Notes: generated by a model not told the origin, from the sequence alone. DNA of 64,000 nucleotides from Desulfosporosinus hippei DSM 8344 (GCF_900100785.1 NZ_FNCP01000025.1:1-64000); one strand, 5' to 3'. Counted from the first letter of the stretch, positions 34,800 through 43,242 are shown. Made by a program: numbers and translations.

Positions 34800-35411
34800 C
34801 TAGATAAAGAATTCTTTTATCTTCTCCCAGAAGAATAAGCGCACCTTGGGAGTGCTTTTCAAAGCATACTCTGTCTGACTTTTTCCATCCACTTGAACTG
34901 CGGTGGAATTCTCAATATCTACAAAACAAAGGGCCGGAAATAGCACACACCACCAGTTTGATCCTTGTCCCTCGCCAATCACCACCCGAAGTGCTTCATA
35001 TTGCCCGGCAGGCAGCACCAGGGTTCCATAGGATTTAGTTGGAAAGGGAAAATGACCGTAATCTGTGTGAACCGTGTAGTTTTTATTCCATGAATGAATT
35101 ACCGAAAGTGCAATCCCTTCCATATCAGGCCTAATCCTTTTGACGATTTCCCGGGATTCTTCTAAAGACTGGGCAGCAGCCAACTGAGGTGACACTTCCT
35201 TCAAGATTGCATCTCTAACCGCTCTCTTTAAAGCTTGATCTTCGTCACTATCTGAATTAGCCAGCACGTGAAAACGAATTAATTGATCCGGTGTCTGAGC
35301 CAGTGTCTCTTCTTTGGCGATTCCCACCGGAATAGGTTCCCGAAGTACTCCAAAAGCCATAATTCCTATCATACTAAGTATCATTGTTAAGGCAATAAAC
35401 CGAACCTTCAT
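34800..35411 (-). CDS. spoIIR: Stage II sporulation protein R
   Basis: SpoIIR is made in the forespore and secreted to trigger SpoIIGA, which activates pro-sigma-E in the mother cell. The 203 residues from ATG 35411 (after AGAGGGG) begin with a signal segment (FIALTMILSMIGIMAFG). The family core follows: LIRFHVLANSDSDEDQALK, YGTLVLPAGQYEALRVVIG and GSNWWCVLFPALCFVD. A longer frame from 35447 lacks a ribosome site. This gene strongly indicates an endospore former. Confidence 0.95.
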   Translation of the reverse strand: MKVRFIALTMILSMIGIMAFGVLREPIPVGIAKEETLAQTPDQLIRFHVLANSDSDEDQALKRAVRDAILKEVSPQLAAAQSLEESREIVKRIRPDMEGIALSVIHSWNKNYTVHTDYGHFPFPTKSYGTLVLPAGQYEALRVVIGEGQGSNWWCVLFPALCFVDIENSTAVQVDGKSQTEYALKSTPKVRLFFWEKIKEFFI

Positions 35412-35588
35412 TTCCGAACCCCTCTCCGACATTCTTTCTCTATACAAAGCCTGTCCAGGAATGTGAAGGTTTAAACAAAGTAGGCAAGCAAATTATATTA
35501 TTCTAAGGGACAAATTCTGAGATCAGTATAAAGCACCCTTTTCAGCCATAAATATGTGTATCCGATGATTCGTAGAAAGGAGTTCCTT

Positions 35589-36329
35589 ATGAACGACATT
35601 TTGGAGATTGTCTGGATTAGTATGATAGCCGGATTGGCCACAACGTTAGGCAGCCTGCTAGTCTTAATGTTTGGGAAGCCAAAAGAGCGTATTTTAGCCT
35701 CCCTGTTGGCTGGTGCCGGTGGAGTGATGCTGGCTGTGGTGAGTGTCGATTTGCTCCCGGAGGCCTGGGAAGTTGGACCCCCACATCAAGTGGGCTTGGG
35801 GTTTGTCCTGGGTCTGATATTTATGTACTTAGCAGACATTCGTCTCAATACCACCTCGAATACTCTCCCCTTGTCAAGAAGACAACGTCTTAAAAGAACC
35901 GGACTTCTCGTCGCTACAGGAATTGCCTTACACGATATCCCCGAAGGAATGGCCATAGCGGTTAGCCAAGAGGCTGCTCCGGGACTGGGATTTTTAATCG
36001 CCTTTGGTATTACATTACACAATCTTCCTGAGGGAATGGCAACAACAGCTCCTTTAAAAATGGCTCAGATCCGTTGGTGGAAGATTCTTCTTCTGAACAT
36101 TGGAATTGCCTTTTTTACCCCCCTGGGGGCCATAATGGGTCTTATCGCTTTGGAAAGTGTCCAAAATTCCCTGGCCTTTTTTCTGGCCTTTGCAGCCGGC
36201 GCTATGACCTTACTGGTTTTCGCCGAACTAATGCCACTTTCCCGGGAGCGACATCCTCGTTATGCCTTACTGGGTGGAACCATAGGATTCATTGCCTTTG
36301 CCTTGATCAGTCTGATGCTCCCAGCCTGA
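35589..36329 (+). CDS. ZIP-family metal cation transporter
   Basis: From ATG 35589 (AAAGGAG 8 bases before) the 246-residue protein has about eight hydrophobic segments. It carries the ZIP signature metal-binding motifs ALHDIPEGMAIAV in TM4 and TLHNLPEGMATTA in TM5. It should import or equilibrate zinc or related divalent metals across the membrane. It is a single gene diverging from spoIIR. Confidence 0.92.
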   Translation: MNDILEIVWISMIAGLATTLGSLLVLMFGKPKERILASLLAGAGGVMLAVVSVDLLPEAWEVGPPHQVGLGFVLGLIFMYLADIRLNTTSNTLPLSRRQRLKRTGLLVATGIALHDIPEGMAIAVSQEAAPGLGFLIAFGITLHNLPEGMATTAPLKMAQIRWWKILLLNIGIAFFTPLGAIMGLIALESVQNSLAFFLAFAAGAMTLLVFAELMPLSRERHPRYALLGGTIGFIAFALISLMLPA

Positions 36330-36440
36330 TAAAGATGTACGCAAAGGCAGGGCTATAATGGTAAATTGTCTAGGGCTTAGTTAAGTCCCATCCGATTAAG
36401 GCATCTTTGTCGTCAAAAACCGCGCACCTGAAATAAAAAT

Positions 36441-36466
36441 CAAATGGTGCACCGGTGCACCATTTG
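36441..36466. repeat. Perfect 26-bp palindrome between convergent genes
   Basis: The two 13-base halves (left half CAAATGGTGCACC) are exact reverse complements with no spacer. It lies 111 bp after the ZIP gene stop. It could be a cruciform-forming terminator or a protein-binding site. Confidence 0.85.
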
Positions 36467-36473
36467 GCCGTTT

Positions 36474-36517
36474 TGTCAAAAGAAGGACGCAACAAAATAC
36501 AATCTCGTTACGTCCTT
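36474..36517 (-). terminator. Terminator of the GDSL-like gene
   Basis: AAGGACGCAAC (36483-36493) pairs with GTTACGTCCTT (36507-36517). On the minus strand TTCTTTTG follows. Confidence 0.75.
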
Positions 36518-36628
36518 ACTCTTGCACAAACAATTATGATTTTTTAGGCATCTATTATTTCTATTTATACTATACCTTTCTACCGGAAGAGGGAACCAAC
36601 CATCTAAAATAATTATTTTATGGTTAAT

Positions 36629-37318
36629 TTACTTCAAAACTTGAGCAGCATAATTCCCCATGGCCTTATATCCTTTAGCGTTTGGATACTTTCCATCAAT
36701 CGTTAAACCGTCTTTATATTTGCCTTCCGAATCAAACAAGGGGTTGGAAAAATCTAAAGTTAAGATTTCCTCCTCTTGAGCGTACCCCAACTCCCACTCT
36801 CGAATCTCTTCAATACTATCGCGAACCCCTGGGTAGCTGATTGGCAACGCCAAGATAGGGGTAATATGATTAGCTTTTGCTTTTTCCACAATCGCTTTGA
36901 TATTCTTCTGGATTTCCGTAAGGGGCACCTCTTGCAGGGCATCTCCGATTCCGGCAAATATAATAACTCTACCGGGCTTTTCGGCAACAACGTCTGTGTC
37001 AAAACGATCTAATAGGTTCTTGGCATTTTGCATTGTCTTTCCCTTATTCACCACGGTCACCTTAAGAACCTCTGCCAAAGTTGTTGTCCAAGAATCTTTT
37101 TCCGGGTCTAAAGGATATCCTAAAGTAAAGGAGTCTCCTAAGGCAACAATCTTGGGATTGCTTAGTGTTGAATCAGTTTCTGATTCGTTCGACTTCGCCG
37201 GAACATCCGACACCTTAGCCCCTTCGCCCCAAAACCCTGTAAAACCCGCGATCAAGACAATAAGGGCTAGCCCCACTGCCACTTGAATTAAGCGTATTTC
37301 TAACTTATACGTACGCAT
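36629..37318 (-). CDS. SGNH/GDSL-like exported protein with altered catalytic residues
   Basis: A 229-residue protein with an N-terminal membrane anchor (LIQVAVGLALIVLIAGFTG) and an SGNH-hydrolase fold. Block I is intact with the nucleophile Ser in VALGDSFTLGYP. The block III position reads FAGIGDAL, where GxND is expected. Block V reads DGKYPNAKGY, with Tyr replacing the catalytic His of DxxHPNxxGY. It may be a catalytically weak or non-enzymatic relative, perhaps acting on cell-wall sugars. It stands alone with its own terminator. Confidence 0.8.
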   Translation of the reverse strand: MRTYKLEIRLIQVAVGLALIVLIAGFTGFWGEGAKVSDVPAKSNESETDSTLSNPKIVALGDSFTLGYPLDPEKDSWTTTLAEVLKVTVVNKGKTMQNAKNLLDRFDTDVVAEKPGRVIIFAGIGDALQEVPLTEIQKNIKAIVEKAKANHITPILALPISYPGVRDSIEEIREWELGYAQEEEILTLDFSNPLFDSEGKYKDGLTIDGKYPNAKGYKAMGNYAAQVLK

Positions 37319-37467
37319 AAAATCCCTCCTTCCTTTATCAATATTCTACATCCTCAACTACTTTCCTTCTTCTTTCTACAGGCATTCTTTGCCGATCAGG
37401 TGTATGCGTTATACACCAGTATGCATTCAAACGCATATTTTGTAGTAGGAAAAAAGGAGGTAGCCCT

Positions 37468-37944
37468 ATGAATTACATTGACAAGGCCCGCGAACTGGGG
37501 GCAGCCCTGTCCCAAACTCCCGAAGTACAGGAATTAAAAGCTGCTGAGGCTGCCATTATGGCTGATCCAGCCAGCAAAGAAGCGTTTGCTCAGTACCAGG
37601 AAAAGGAACGCGGGATTGTAACCACTCAGATGATTAGTAAAATCGCCCCGGAAAAAGACACTATTTCACTTCTTGATCTTAAGGTCCGATTAATGAACAG
37701 ATATCCTCTTATCAAAGCGTACTTTATTCAACAGCAAAGCTATGAAAAACTAATGGCTATGGTAAACCTAACCCTGACTACAGCGATGCATGGGATGCCG
37801 TCTGCTAATGACCTGCCAATTCCAGAAGAATTCAAAGGCATGGCTCAACAAATTCTCGACAAAATAAGTGGCGGAAACGTAATGGAAAAGATGCAAATCT
37901 CGCCTGATATGTTAAAAGGGATTAAACTCCCCCCTACCCTCTAA
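37468..37944 (+). CDS. YlbF/YmcA-family protein
   Basis: The 158-residue, mostly helical protein follows a strong AAAGGAGG. Its first 110 residues match the YlbF/YmcA (DUF964) family: ARELGAALSQTPEVQELKAA, MADPASKEAFAQYQEKE and YFIQQQSYEKLMAMVN. In Bacillus such proteins form an Fe-S complex that promotes RNase Y action, competence and sporulation. A C-terminal extension of about 45 residues is specific to this protein. It is followed by a run of small membrane-associated ORFs on the same strand. Confidence 0.82.
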   Translation: MNYIDKARELGAALSQTPEVQELKAAEAAIMADPASKEAFAQYQEKERGIVTTQMISKIAPEKDTISLLDLKVRLMNRYPLIKAYFIQQQSYEKLMAMVNLTLTTAMHGMPSANDLPIPEEFKGMAQQILDKISGGNVMEKMQISPDMLKGIKLPPTL

Positions 37945-37965
37945 TCTTGTGAACGGTAGTAAGAG

Positions 37966-38088
37966 ATGAGGCCCCCCGGATATCAGGGAGCACATTTTAT
38001 TAACGACATTACGCATCCGGTCACCTTAATTGCCTTTCTAATTGTCATCGTCTTAGGGGGATGGGTAACTATATGCACTTGGTTCTGA
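37966..38088 (+). CDS. Small 40-residue membrane peptide
   Basis: An ATG at 37966 opens 40 codons with a polar start (MRPPGYQGAHF) and one hydrophobic helix (VTLIAFLIVIVLGGW). It lies 21 bp after the YlbF-family gene and before the next strong ribosome site at 38098. Its own ribosome site is weak. The composition looks like a true small membrane protein, but I recognise no family. Confidence 0.4.
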   Translation: MRPPGYQGAHFINDITHPVTLIAFLIVIVLGGWVTICTWF

Positions 38089-38175
38089 TGATTAGCTGAA
38101 AGGAGGAACGCCGTTATTAATCATCCTGAATGCCTGCCACCTTTCCCGGCGACTCCTTTTTCCTTTTCAATCTTA

Positions 38176-38751
38176 GTGACAAGCCCCATCCGCCGAAACC
38201 TCTTCTTTTGTCCTGTTAGTTCTATGATATTTCCATTGGCTAAAACAAAACTTCAGTTTGCCGCAATGATCGTGGCAGGCGTAGATATTCTTATAGCCTT
38301 TCTTTTTAAACGTTCCCTTGCCCACCCCCCTATTCCAAATCGCCCACCATCGGGTCAATACCCGATAACTCTGACCATGCCCCAATTAAACCAACTAATC
38401 CAAGCTGCCATCAAGGGGGAAATTCCTCTGCCTGCACCTCAACAATCCGTCCCGGGGCAAGGCTTTGGCCCTGTAGGACGAGATCAACCTCTTTTTCCTG
38501 ATAATTTAAGTGTCTCACTAATTATCTCTGCCCCCTTTGCCCCCTTTGACGGCAGCCCTGACACATCATTTAACGTTCCTTTGTTCGAAGTTCCAGGTGT
38601 CCCGGGAAACCTGATTATCGCTGTTAGTTTGCTGATTGCTCAATTCTTTGTTGAAAGAGCAGGCGTCGGGATTCCCAACGGAGATGGTTCAAAGGTCAAG
38701 ACTACTGTAAGTCTCGCCGAGGGAGGGATCTTCTATGTCATGGCCGTTTAA
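38176..38751 (+). CDS. Hypothetical protein, lineage-specific
   Basis: The frame has a GTG at 38176, but the only good ribosome site (AAAGGAGG, 38099-38106) is 70 bases earlier. The frame stays open back to an ATT at 38116, so a non-standard upstream start is possible. The protein has a hydrophobic N-terminal segment (MIVAGVDILIAFLF), a proline-rich stretch, the helix MPQLNQLIQAAIKGEIPLP, and a second hydrophobic stretch (LIIAVSLLIAQFFVE). It overlaps the next frame by 17 bp. I recognise no family. Confidence 0.6.
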   Translation: MTSPIRRNLFFCPVSSMIFPLAKTKLQFAAMIVAGVDILIAFLFKRSLAHPPIPNRPPSGQYPITLTMPQLNQLIQAAIKGEIPLPAPQQSVPGQGFGPVGRDQPLFPDNLSVSLIISAPFAPFDGSPDTSFNVPLFEVPGVPGNLIIAVSLLIAQFFVERAGVGIPNGDGSKVKTTVSLAEGGIFYVMAV

Positions 38752-39040
38752 ATCGAGATTGTCTCCGAGGAGCTGCCCCCCCCCAACTGACGCCTGTTCA
38801 ACCCCACCCTTGAATGCAACGGCTCTACAGTCTTGGGATTATGGTTTCAAGCGTCTTGTCCCTCTTCTGGAGTATCCCACCCTTGGAACCGGCCTTTTGG
38901 CCTGTACCGTGTTCTTCTTCATTGCTTTCTTTTCTGATGTTATCTTGGCTAATATAACCTATATGAGCTTAGGAATCGTCGTGACAATAAGCACCTTTGT
39001 CTTGCTTCTGCTGTTAATATTTATTCAGATTCTTTTATAG
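38735..39040 (+). CDS. Small membrane protein, lineage-specific
   Basis: This 101-residue frame starts inside the 3' end of the previous gene, 17 bp before its stop, behind GGGAGGGAT, which suggests coupled translation. The last half holds two hydrophobic helices (GLLACTVFFFIAFFSDVIL and MSLGIVVTISTFVLLLLLIF). No known domain is apparent. It may form a membrane complex with the product of 38176-38751. Confidence 0.55.
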   Translation: MSWPFKSRLSPRSCPPPTDACSTPPLNATALQSWDYGFKRLVPLLEYPTLGTGLLACTVFFFIAFFSDVILANITYMSLGIVVTISTFVLLLLLIFIQILL

Positions 39041-39064
39041 GGCTTTGCTAGGTCGCTTGGGACT

Positions 39065-39247
39065 GGGCGGCTTCGTCCACATCCGTTCACCCAGCACTCC
39101 AAGGCTCGCCCACTCGCTGACCTGGGAGCTTCGCCAAACCTCTGGGTAGTACCTGAGGTGAACCCGTGGCTGCGCTTCCCCAGGTCAGCTTGTGGGCTTT
39201 ATCGCCTCTCCATGCAATGGGTTCACTCCTGTGGATCGAAGCCGCCC
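39065..39247 (+). repeat. Structured intergenic repeat, copy 4
   Basis: The outer stem is GGGCGGCTTCG (39065-39075) with CGAAGCCGCCC (39237-39247). The inner stem is GCTGACCTGGG (39116-39126) with CCCAGGTCAGC (39179-39189). The motif AACCTCTGGG is at 39137-39146. GGTGAAC (39157-39163) can pair upstream with GTTCACC (39085-39091). Alternatively GTGAACCC (39158-39165) can pair downstream with GGGTTCAC (39219-39226). It is the closest relative of copy 2 (inverted). Confidence 0.75.
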
Positions 39248-39297
39248 TGTCTTTTGGGTCTATTATTCTTAAGTATGTTTTGGGGCTTTTTTAGGGC

Positions 39298-39416
39298 AGC
39301 GGCGGAACTCGCAGACGCGTGCGGATCGACGAAGACACTGTCTTCGCACGGATCAAACCTTCTTGCAGCACCGTCTTCGCACGGGTTAACACAGCTAAGA
39401 AGAGCTCCGCCCCAGA
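39298..39416 (-). repeat. Fragment related to structured repeat copy 1
   Basis: Read on the minus strand it shares GGGGCGGAGC and the stretch GCACGCGTCTGCGAGTTCC with the start of copy 1 (15851-15895). Between them sits the palindrome CGAAGACACTGTCTTCG (39330-39346), also found in copy 2. The rest of the element is missing. Confidence 0.55.
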
Positions 39417-39420
39417 GCAA

Positions 39421-39459
39421 AGGCTGTAACAAACCTCAGAACGAGTTTTGTTACAGCCT
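39421..39459. terminator. Hairpin between convergent genes
   Basis: AGGCTGTAACAAA (39421-39433) pairs perfectly with TTTGTTACAGCCT (39447-39459). It lies 84 bp past the stop of the minus-strand gene at 39543. Confidence 0.55.
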
Positions 39460-39542
39460 AAATATTTAAACATTTATATTTCTAATCTATTTATACACTT
39501 ACCTTCTAGCTGAGATTTCAGCCCTCCGCTCTTTTAACCTGA

Positions 39543-40460
39543 CTATGAACCGCCCATGGGTGGGTTTGTTGGCGGCAGCGAGGGGACATCGGCTTCAGGA
39601 TTGACTCCCATCTGATTCAAGGATTGCATTAGCTCCGGACTCATGGGAGGCGCTTCGGGATATATAGGAGCCACTTCCGGATTAATTGGAGGTTTTTCCT
39701 TATTGCTGAACAAACCTGTAATCTTACCCCAAATTGATGTAGCCGTTGACTTCACCGGGCGGAGAAATGTCATAATACCCATAGGGTCTTTAACTTTTAG
39801 GATTAAAGGACCATTGGGGGCTTGCGCCAGGTGGGCAGGATTTTCTGCAGAGACTACCACCCGGTCGTAGTGATGAAGGGGGACAGGGCTTTGAAAATGA
39901 GCACGATAAACTCCGGTGCCAACCTGACGTAAGGTTCCCACCAAAAATCCGCTCTTCCCCTTTTCGTCGACTAAATATGCTGCATATACCCCCGGTTGGC
40001 CAAAACCCAGATAGGTTTGGGGCACGGGCAGATTGGCTATAAGAAGAAAAGTATTATCAGGTGATATCGTTGCCACGCCATTACCGTTTATCCCTGCCTG
40101 GGCTGCTTGCAAAATAAGCTGCCTCGCTTGACCTGGATTATAGGGTATACCTTGATTGTAACCTTGTTCCGGCATGTAACCCATGTTTGGATTATAACCA
40201 CCTTGTTGTCCCTGGATCGGCCCTTGCCACTGTTTTCCTTGTCCGGGTGGCTGCTTAGCTCCTATAAAACCGCCTCTTAAGTTTTGGATTTGCCCATCCT
40301 TTTGAAACACACCACTGGCTTTGAGTCCTGAACCTAGTGTATTGCGTATCGCACCCGGAGAGTATCCCGAGCCAAATTGACCATTGGGTAATTGACTAGG
40401 GAACCCCTGCTGTCCGATGGGCTCATAAGGATTATTAGGCTTATCCCCAACGAACCTCAT
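39543..40460 (-). CDS. Gly/Gln/Pro-rich protein of unknown function
   Basis: The start is set at ATG 40460, 7 bases after AAAGGAGG. About residues 1-120 are rich in Gly, Gln, Pro, Asn and Tyr (GQGKQWQGPIQGQQGGYNP), like spore-coat or adhesive proteins. Residues about 125-235 form an ordered domain with FLLIANLPVPQTYLGFGQPG, GVYRAHFQSPVPL and DRVVVSAENP, perhaps a beta-sandwich binding domain. The tail is again Pro-rich. No signal peptide is visible. A spore-coat or regulatory role is only a guess. Confidence 0.7.
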   Translation of the reverse strand: MRFVGDKPNNPYEPIGQQGFPSQLPNGQFGSGYSPGAIRNTLGSGLKASGVFQKDGQIQNLRGGFIGAKQPPGQGKQWQGPIQGQQGGYNPNMGYMPEQGYNQGIPYNPGQARQLILQAAQAGINGNGVATISPDNTFLLIANLPVPQTYLGFGQPGVYAAYLVDEKGKSGFLVGTLRQVGTGVYRAHFQSPVPLHHYDRVVVSAENPAHLAQAPNGPLILKVKDPMGIMTFLRPVKSTATSIWGKITGLFSNKEKPPINPEVAPIYPEAPPMSPELMQSLNQMGVNPEADVPSLPPTNPPMGGS

Positions 40461-40544
40461 TATGCTCCCTCCTTTATTCACTTCAATGTGCTTTTATCTC
40501 ATGATATGATAGTGAGTATTGAAGGGTTCTGAAAGGAGAATTTA

Positions 40545-41480
40545 ATGGCTAAGAAATCAACACCTCTTGCCAAAACAATATCTCGCCGCAGTTTCTTCCA
40601 AAAAATTGGCGGTTTTATTGCAAACCACTGGCTGCTTAGTTCTGTCCCTGTTGCGGGAGCTGGGGTTCTCGGCTGGGCAGAATTTGATACGCTCTCTTTA
40701 AAGCTTCAAAAATGGGATCTCTCTTACCCAAATCTGCCCTTGGCTCTAGAGGGAAAAACTATTTGCCAGCTGAGCGATTTGCACCTTGAAAGCTTACGGA
40801 TTTCTCCGGAAAATATCCGGCAAAGTGTGATGACTCAAAAGCCTGACCTCCTGGTAATAACAGGGGATATTATTTCAACCAGGACGGATTTGGATAAATT
40901 AGCACCCTATCTCAGTGGGCTGACTGCTCCTTTCGGAAATTATGTGGTTATGGGTAACAACGATTATAGCCATTTATCTCGGACTCTTTTGAAACGTTAT
41001 CTCCAGGAGTTTGAAACCCTGGGCTGGATTCCATTGCTGAATGATGCCGCTTTTCTCAAACAACTTAATCTTTGGGTTATTGGAATTGATGACCCGGCAA
41101 CTGCTCATGATGAAGTAGATTTAGCCTACCAAAAGGTGCTATCTGCCCAGTCAACTCTAACCAACTCCCCCTTCCGCTTAGCCCTGGCTCATTCTTCAGA
41201 TTGCCTGGACGATGTGGCAAAACATGGAGCAGATCTTCTACTTACAGGCCATACCCATGGCGGTCAAATCCGTCTGCCGGGATTTGGCCCTCTAATCACT
41301 AATACCTACCTGGGAGACCTAGGGTTTTATGAGGGATATCATGTCATTAACGGAGTACCCTTATATATCAATACGGGCATTGGCGAAAGTATGATTCCTC
41401 TGCGTTTCAATGTGCCTCCTGAAATCGCTTTCTTCACCTTGCATCGTGGGAATGAGCAGCCTAAGCATGAGACGCGTTAA
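40545..41480 (+). CDS. Tat-exported metallophosphoesterase (YkuE/YaeI-like)
   Basis: The 311-residue protein starts with a twin-arginine signal (SRRSFFQKIGG, then a hydrophobic stretch ending near residue 45). The calcineurin-type dinuclear metal site is complete: DLHLE, GDIIS, GNNDYS, HSSD and GHTHGGQ. Relatives act on phosphodiesters or pyrophosphate-linked lipids at the outer face of the membrane. It is a single gene ahead of a strong terminator. Confidence 0.92.
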   Translation: MAKKSTPLAKTISRRSFFQKIGGFIANHWLLSSVPVAGAGVLGWAEFDTLSLKLQKWDLSYPNLPLALEGKTICQLSDLHLESLRISPENIRQSVMTQKPDLLVITGDIISTRTDLDKLAPYLSGLTAPFGNYVVMGNNDYSHLSRTLLKRYLQEFETLGWIPLLNDAAFLKQLNLWVIGIDDPATAHDEVDLAYQKVLSAQSTLTNSPFRLALAHSSDCLDDVAKHGADLLLTGHTHGGQIRLPGFGPLITNTYLGDLGFYEGYHVINGVPLYINTGIGESMIPLRFNVPPEIAFFTLHRGNEQPKHETR

Positions 41481-41500
41481 GTCAGCAAAAGTAAAACAAA

Positions 41501-41536
41501 AAGAGGTCCCACAACTTTTTGGTTGTGGGACCTCTT
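41501..41536 (-). terminator. Strong terminator between convergent genes
   Basis: AAGAGGTCCCACAAC (41501-41515) pairs perfectly with GTTGTGGGACCTCTT (41522-41536). The minus strand continues TTTTTGTTTTAC, so it mainly serves the cell-wall hydrolase gene. Confidence 0.9.
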
Positions 41537-41574
41537 CTGCTTGTATGACAGAACAATGGCTCATACAAGTCCTT

Positions 41575-42600
41575 CTAAATACTAAAGGTATGGTTGCCGA
41601 TGCGTTTGATGACAGTGCGACTCTTAATCCATTTGTCGGTAGCCGTTTGTGGGTTGTAGTAAAAGATTGCCCCGTTTGTCGGGTCCAGGCCAGATAGAGC
41701 GGCTTCGGCTGCTTTGTAGGCTTGATCATCGGGATCTAAATGAATTTGCCGATCGTCAACCGCTGTAAAAGCTCCGGATTGGTAGACAATTCCTTTGATT
41801 GTTTTAGGAAAACGTGGATCCTTGAGTCGATTAAGTACAACCGCTCCGACAGCCACTTGCCCTAAGAAATCTTCTCCGCGAGCTTCTCCGTAGATGACCC
41901 GACTCAATAGCTCTACTTCTTCTTTGGAGACCAGACGTCCCAAACCACGGGAGTGAATTTGACTGTTGTCTTTAGGATCAGGGAGCGGGCTAACCTGTTT
42001 GTCAACTTTCTTTGTGCCTTGAGATACAATTATCTCGTAGGTCTGAATATCTGATTTCGGTTGTTCGGAAGACAGTTGGCTTGAATCAGCAACGCTGGAC
42101 TCTTGTTTATAAACTGTTGCTAACACTGGGATACTTCGTAAGATATTAACCCACCACGGCGTGTCTTCGGCAACTTCTTTTACTTTCTCGTCAGAGATTA
42201 CCGGGGTAGTTGAAACTGCTACGACTTCCTTTGTATACTCCTTAACATCCCTGGGCTGGAGATCCTCAGTTTTTTTCTGAATGATTGGGTTGGGAACCCA
42301 TAAGGTCTGTCCCTCCCGAATTTGATCAGGACTTTTTATCCGGTTAAATTTTACGAGTTCATCAACCGACGTTTGATACCTTTCTGCTAAATGCCAAAGA
42401 GTTTCACCACGCTGAACTGCTATCTTCATGGTAGTTGACGAATTTGCATAGATCCCGTTATTATCAATGTTAACGATTTTGCTCCCGAGTCCTAGAGCAG
42501 GATAGATATTGGCCTGCCATAAACACAAACACATTATCCCACATAGGAAAATCGCCAAAGACTTCCGACATCGTCGGTGTGGTAATAAAATAAAAATCAC
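41575..42600 (-). CDS. Cell-wall hydrolase: LysM plus SleB-like domain
   Basis: The 341-residue protein has an N-terminal hydrophobic signal (FLCGIMCLCLWQ). A LysM peptidoglycan-binding module spans about 57-106 (VQRGETLWHLAERYQTSVDE). A linker leads to a C-terminal hydrolase-2/SleB catalytic domain (LLSRVIYGEARGEDFLGQVA with the catalytic Glu). SleB enzymes are spore-cortex lytic transglycosylases, and this architecture is common in spore formers. The GTG start lies at the end of AAGAGGTG, so the true start may be slightly downstream. Confidence 0.9.
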   Translation of the reverse strand: MIFILLPHRRCRKSLAIFLCGIMCLCLWQANIYPALGLGSKIVNIDNNGIYANSSTTMKIAVQRGETLWHLAERYQTSVDELVKFNRIKSPDQIREGQTLWVPNPIIQKKTEDLQPRDVKEYTKEVVAVSTTPVISDEKVKEVAEDTPWWVNILRSIPVLATVYKQESSVADSSQLSSEQPKSDIQTYEIIVSQGTKKVDKQVSPLPDPKDNSQIHSRGLGRLVSKEEVELLSRVIYGEARGEDFLGQVAVGAVVLNRLKDPRFPKTIKGIVYQSGAFTAVDDRQIHLDPDDQAYKAAEAALSGLDPTNGAIFYYNPQTATDKWIKSRTVIKRIGNHTFSI

Positions 42601-42802
42601 CTCTTGTTATAGACTATTTCTAGTCTTTCCCAATTAAGGTGGGTTTTATAACTACCTGCTTAAATGCTTAATAGTGGCAGAATGCTTTTTCCTTATTTGT
42701 CATATGCTACTATGGCATACATATACTATTATGACTGAGCAAAGATAGATTAGTCTCATCTTTTGTTTTGTCGATTATTGTAAGTGAGGTGAGGTTGACA
42801 AC

Positions 42803-43198
42803 TTGAAGGCTTTTATCAAAAACCTGTTATTGTCGTTATCTCCCCCTGAAGATCCCCCGCTCAGCGAGGAGGAACGCCTGCTTGCGGAAATCGAAGAAAC
42901 TAGAGAAAAAATGGTGCACGCCTGGAACCGCTTGGACTATGCGGCTCCAGAATATGTAGAAATTGCCGTACTCGAGCTTCTGCTCGCTGAAACCCAATAT
43001 GGAATTCTCAACAAACGCTATCGTCTAATGTTAGGGTTAAAAGACGCATCTTACTTTATTCCCACCGGGGCCAGAGCTTTATCCACAACTCTAGAGAAGA
43101 GCTGTCTAAATCATGCATTTTATAGATCACTTGCCAATCCCTCTAGTGAGAATCCTGCTGTATCCTCCTTACCTCAGTTAACTTCTCCAAATTCATAG
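42803..43198 (+). CDS. YaaL-like DUF2508 protein
   Basis: The 131 residues start at a TTG after GAGGTGAGG. The middle, LLAEIEETREKMVHAWNRLD and EYVEIAVLELLLAETQYGIL, fits the small helical DUF2508/YaaL family common in Firmicutes. Its function is unknown. The C-terminal 40 residues are poorly conserved in type. A palindromic repeat and a terminator follow. Confidence 0.72.
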   Translation: MKAFIKNLLLSLSPPEDPPLSEEERLLAEIEETREKMVHAWNRLDYAAPEYVEIAVLELLLAETQYGILNKRYRLMLGLKDASYFIPTGARALSTTLEKSCLNHAFYRSLANPSSENPAVSSLPQLTSPNS

Positions 43199-43242
43199 AG
43201 ATTCATCAGAGGATTATTTAGGAGATTTTTCAGAGAGAAAGC

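Noticed and set aside
41361-41729. 122-residue minus-strand frame
   Set aside because: It overlaps a strong terminator and the 3' ends of two well-supported convergent genes.
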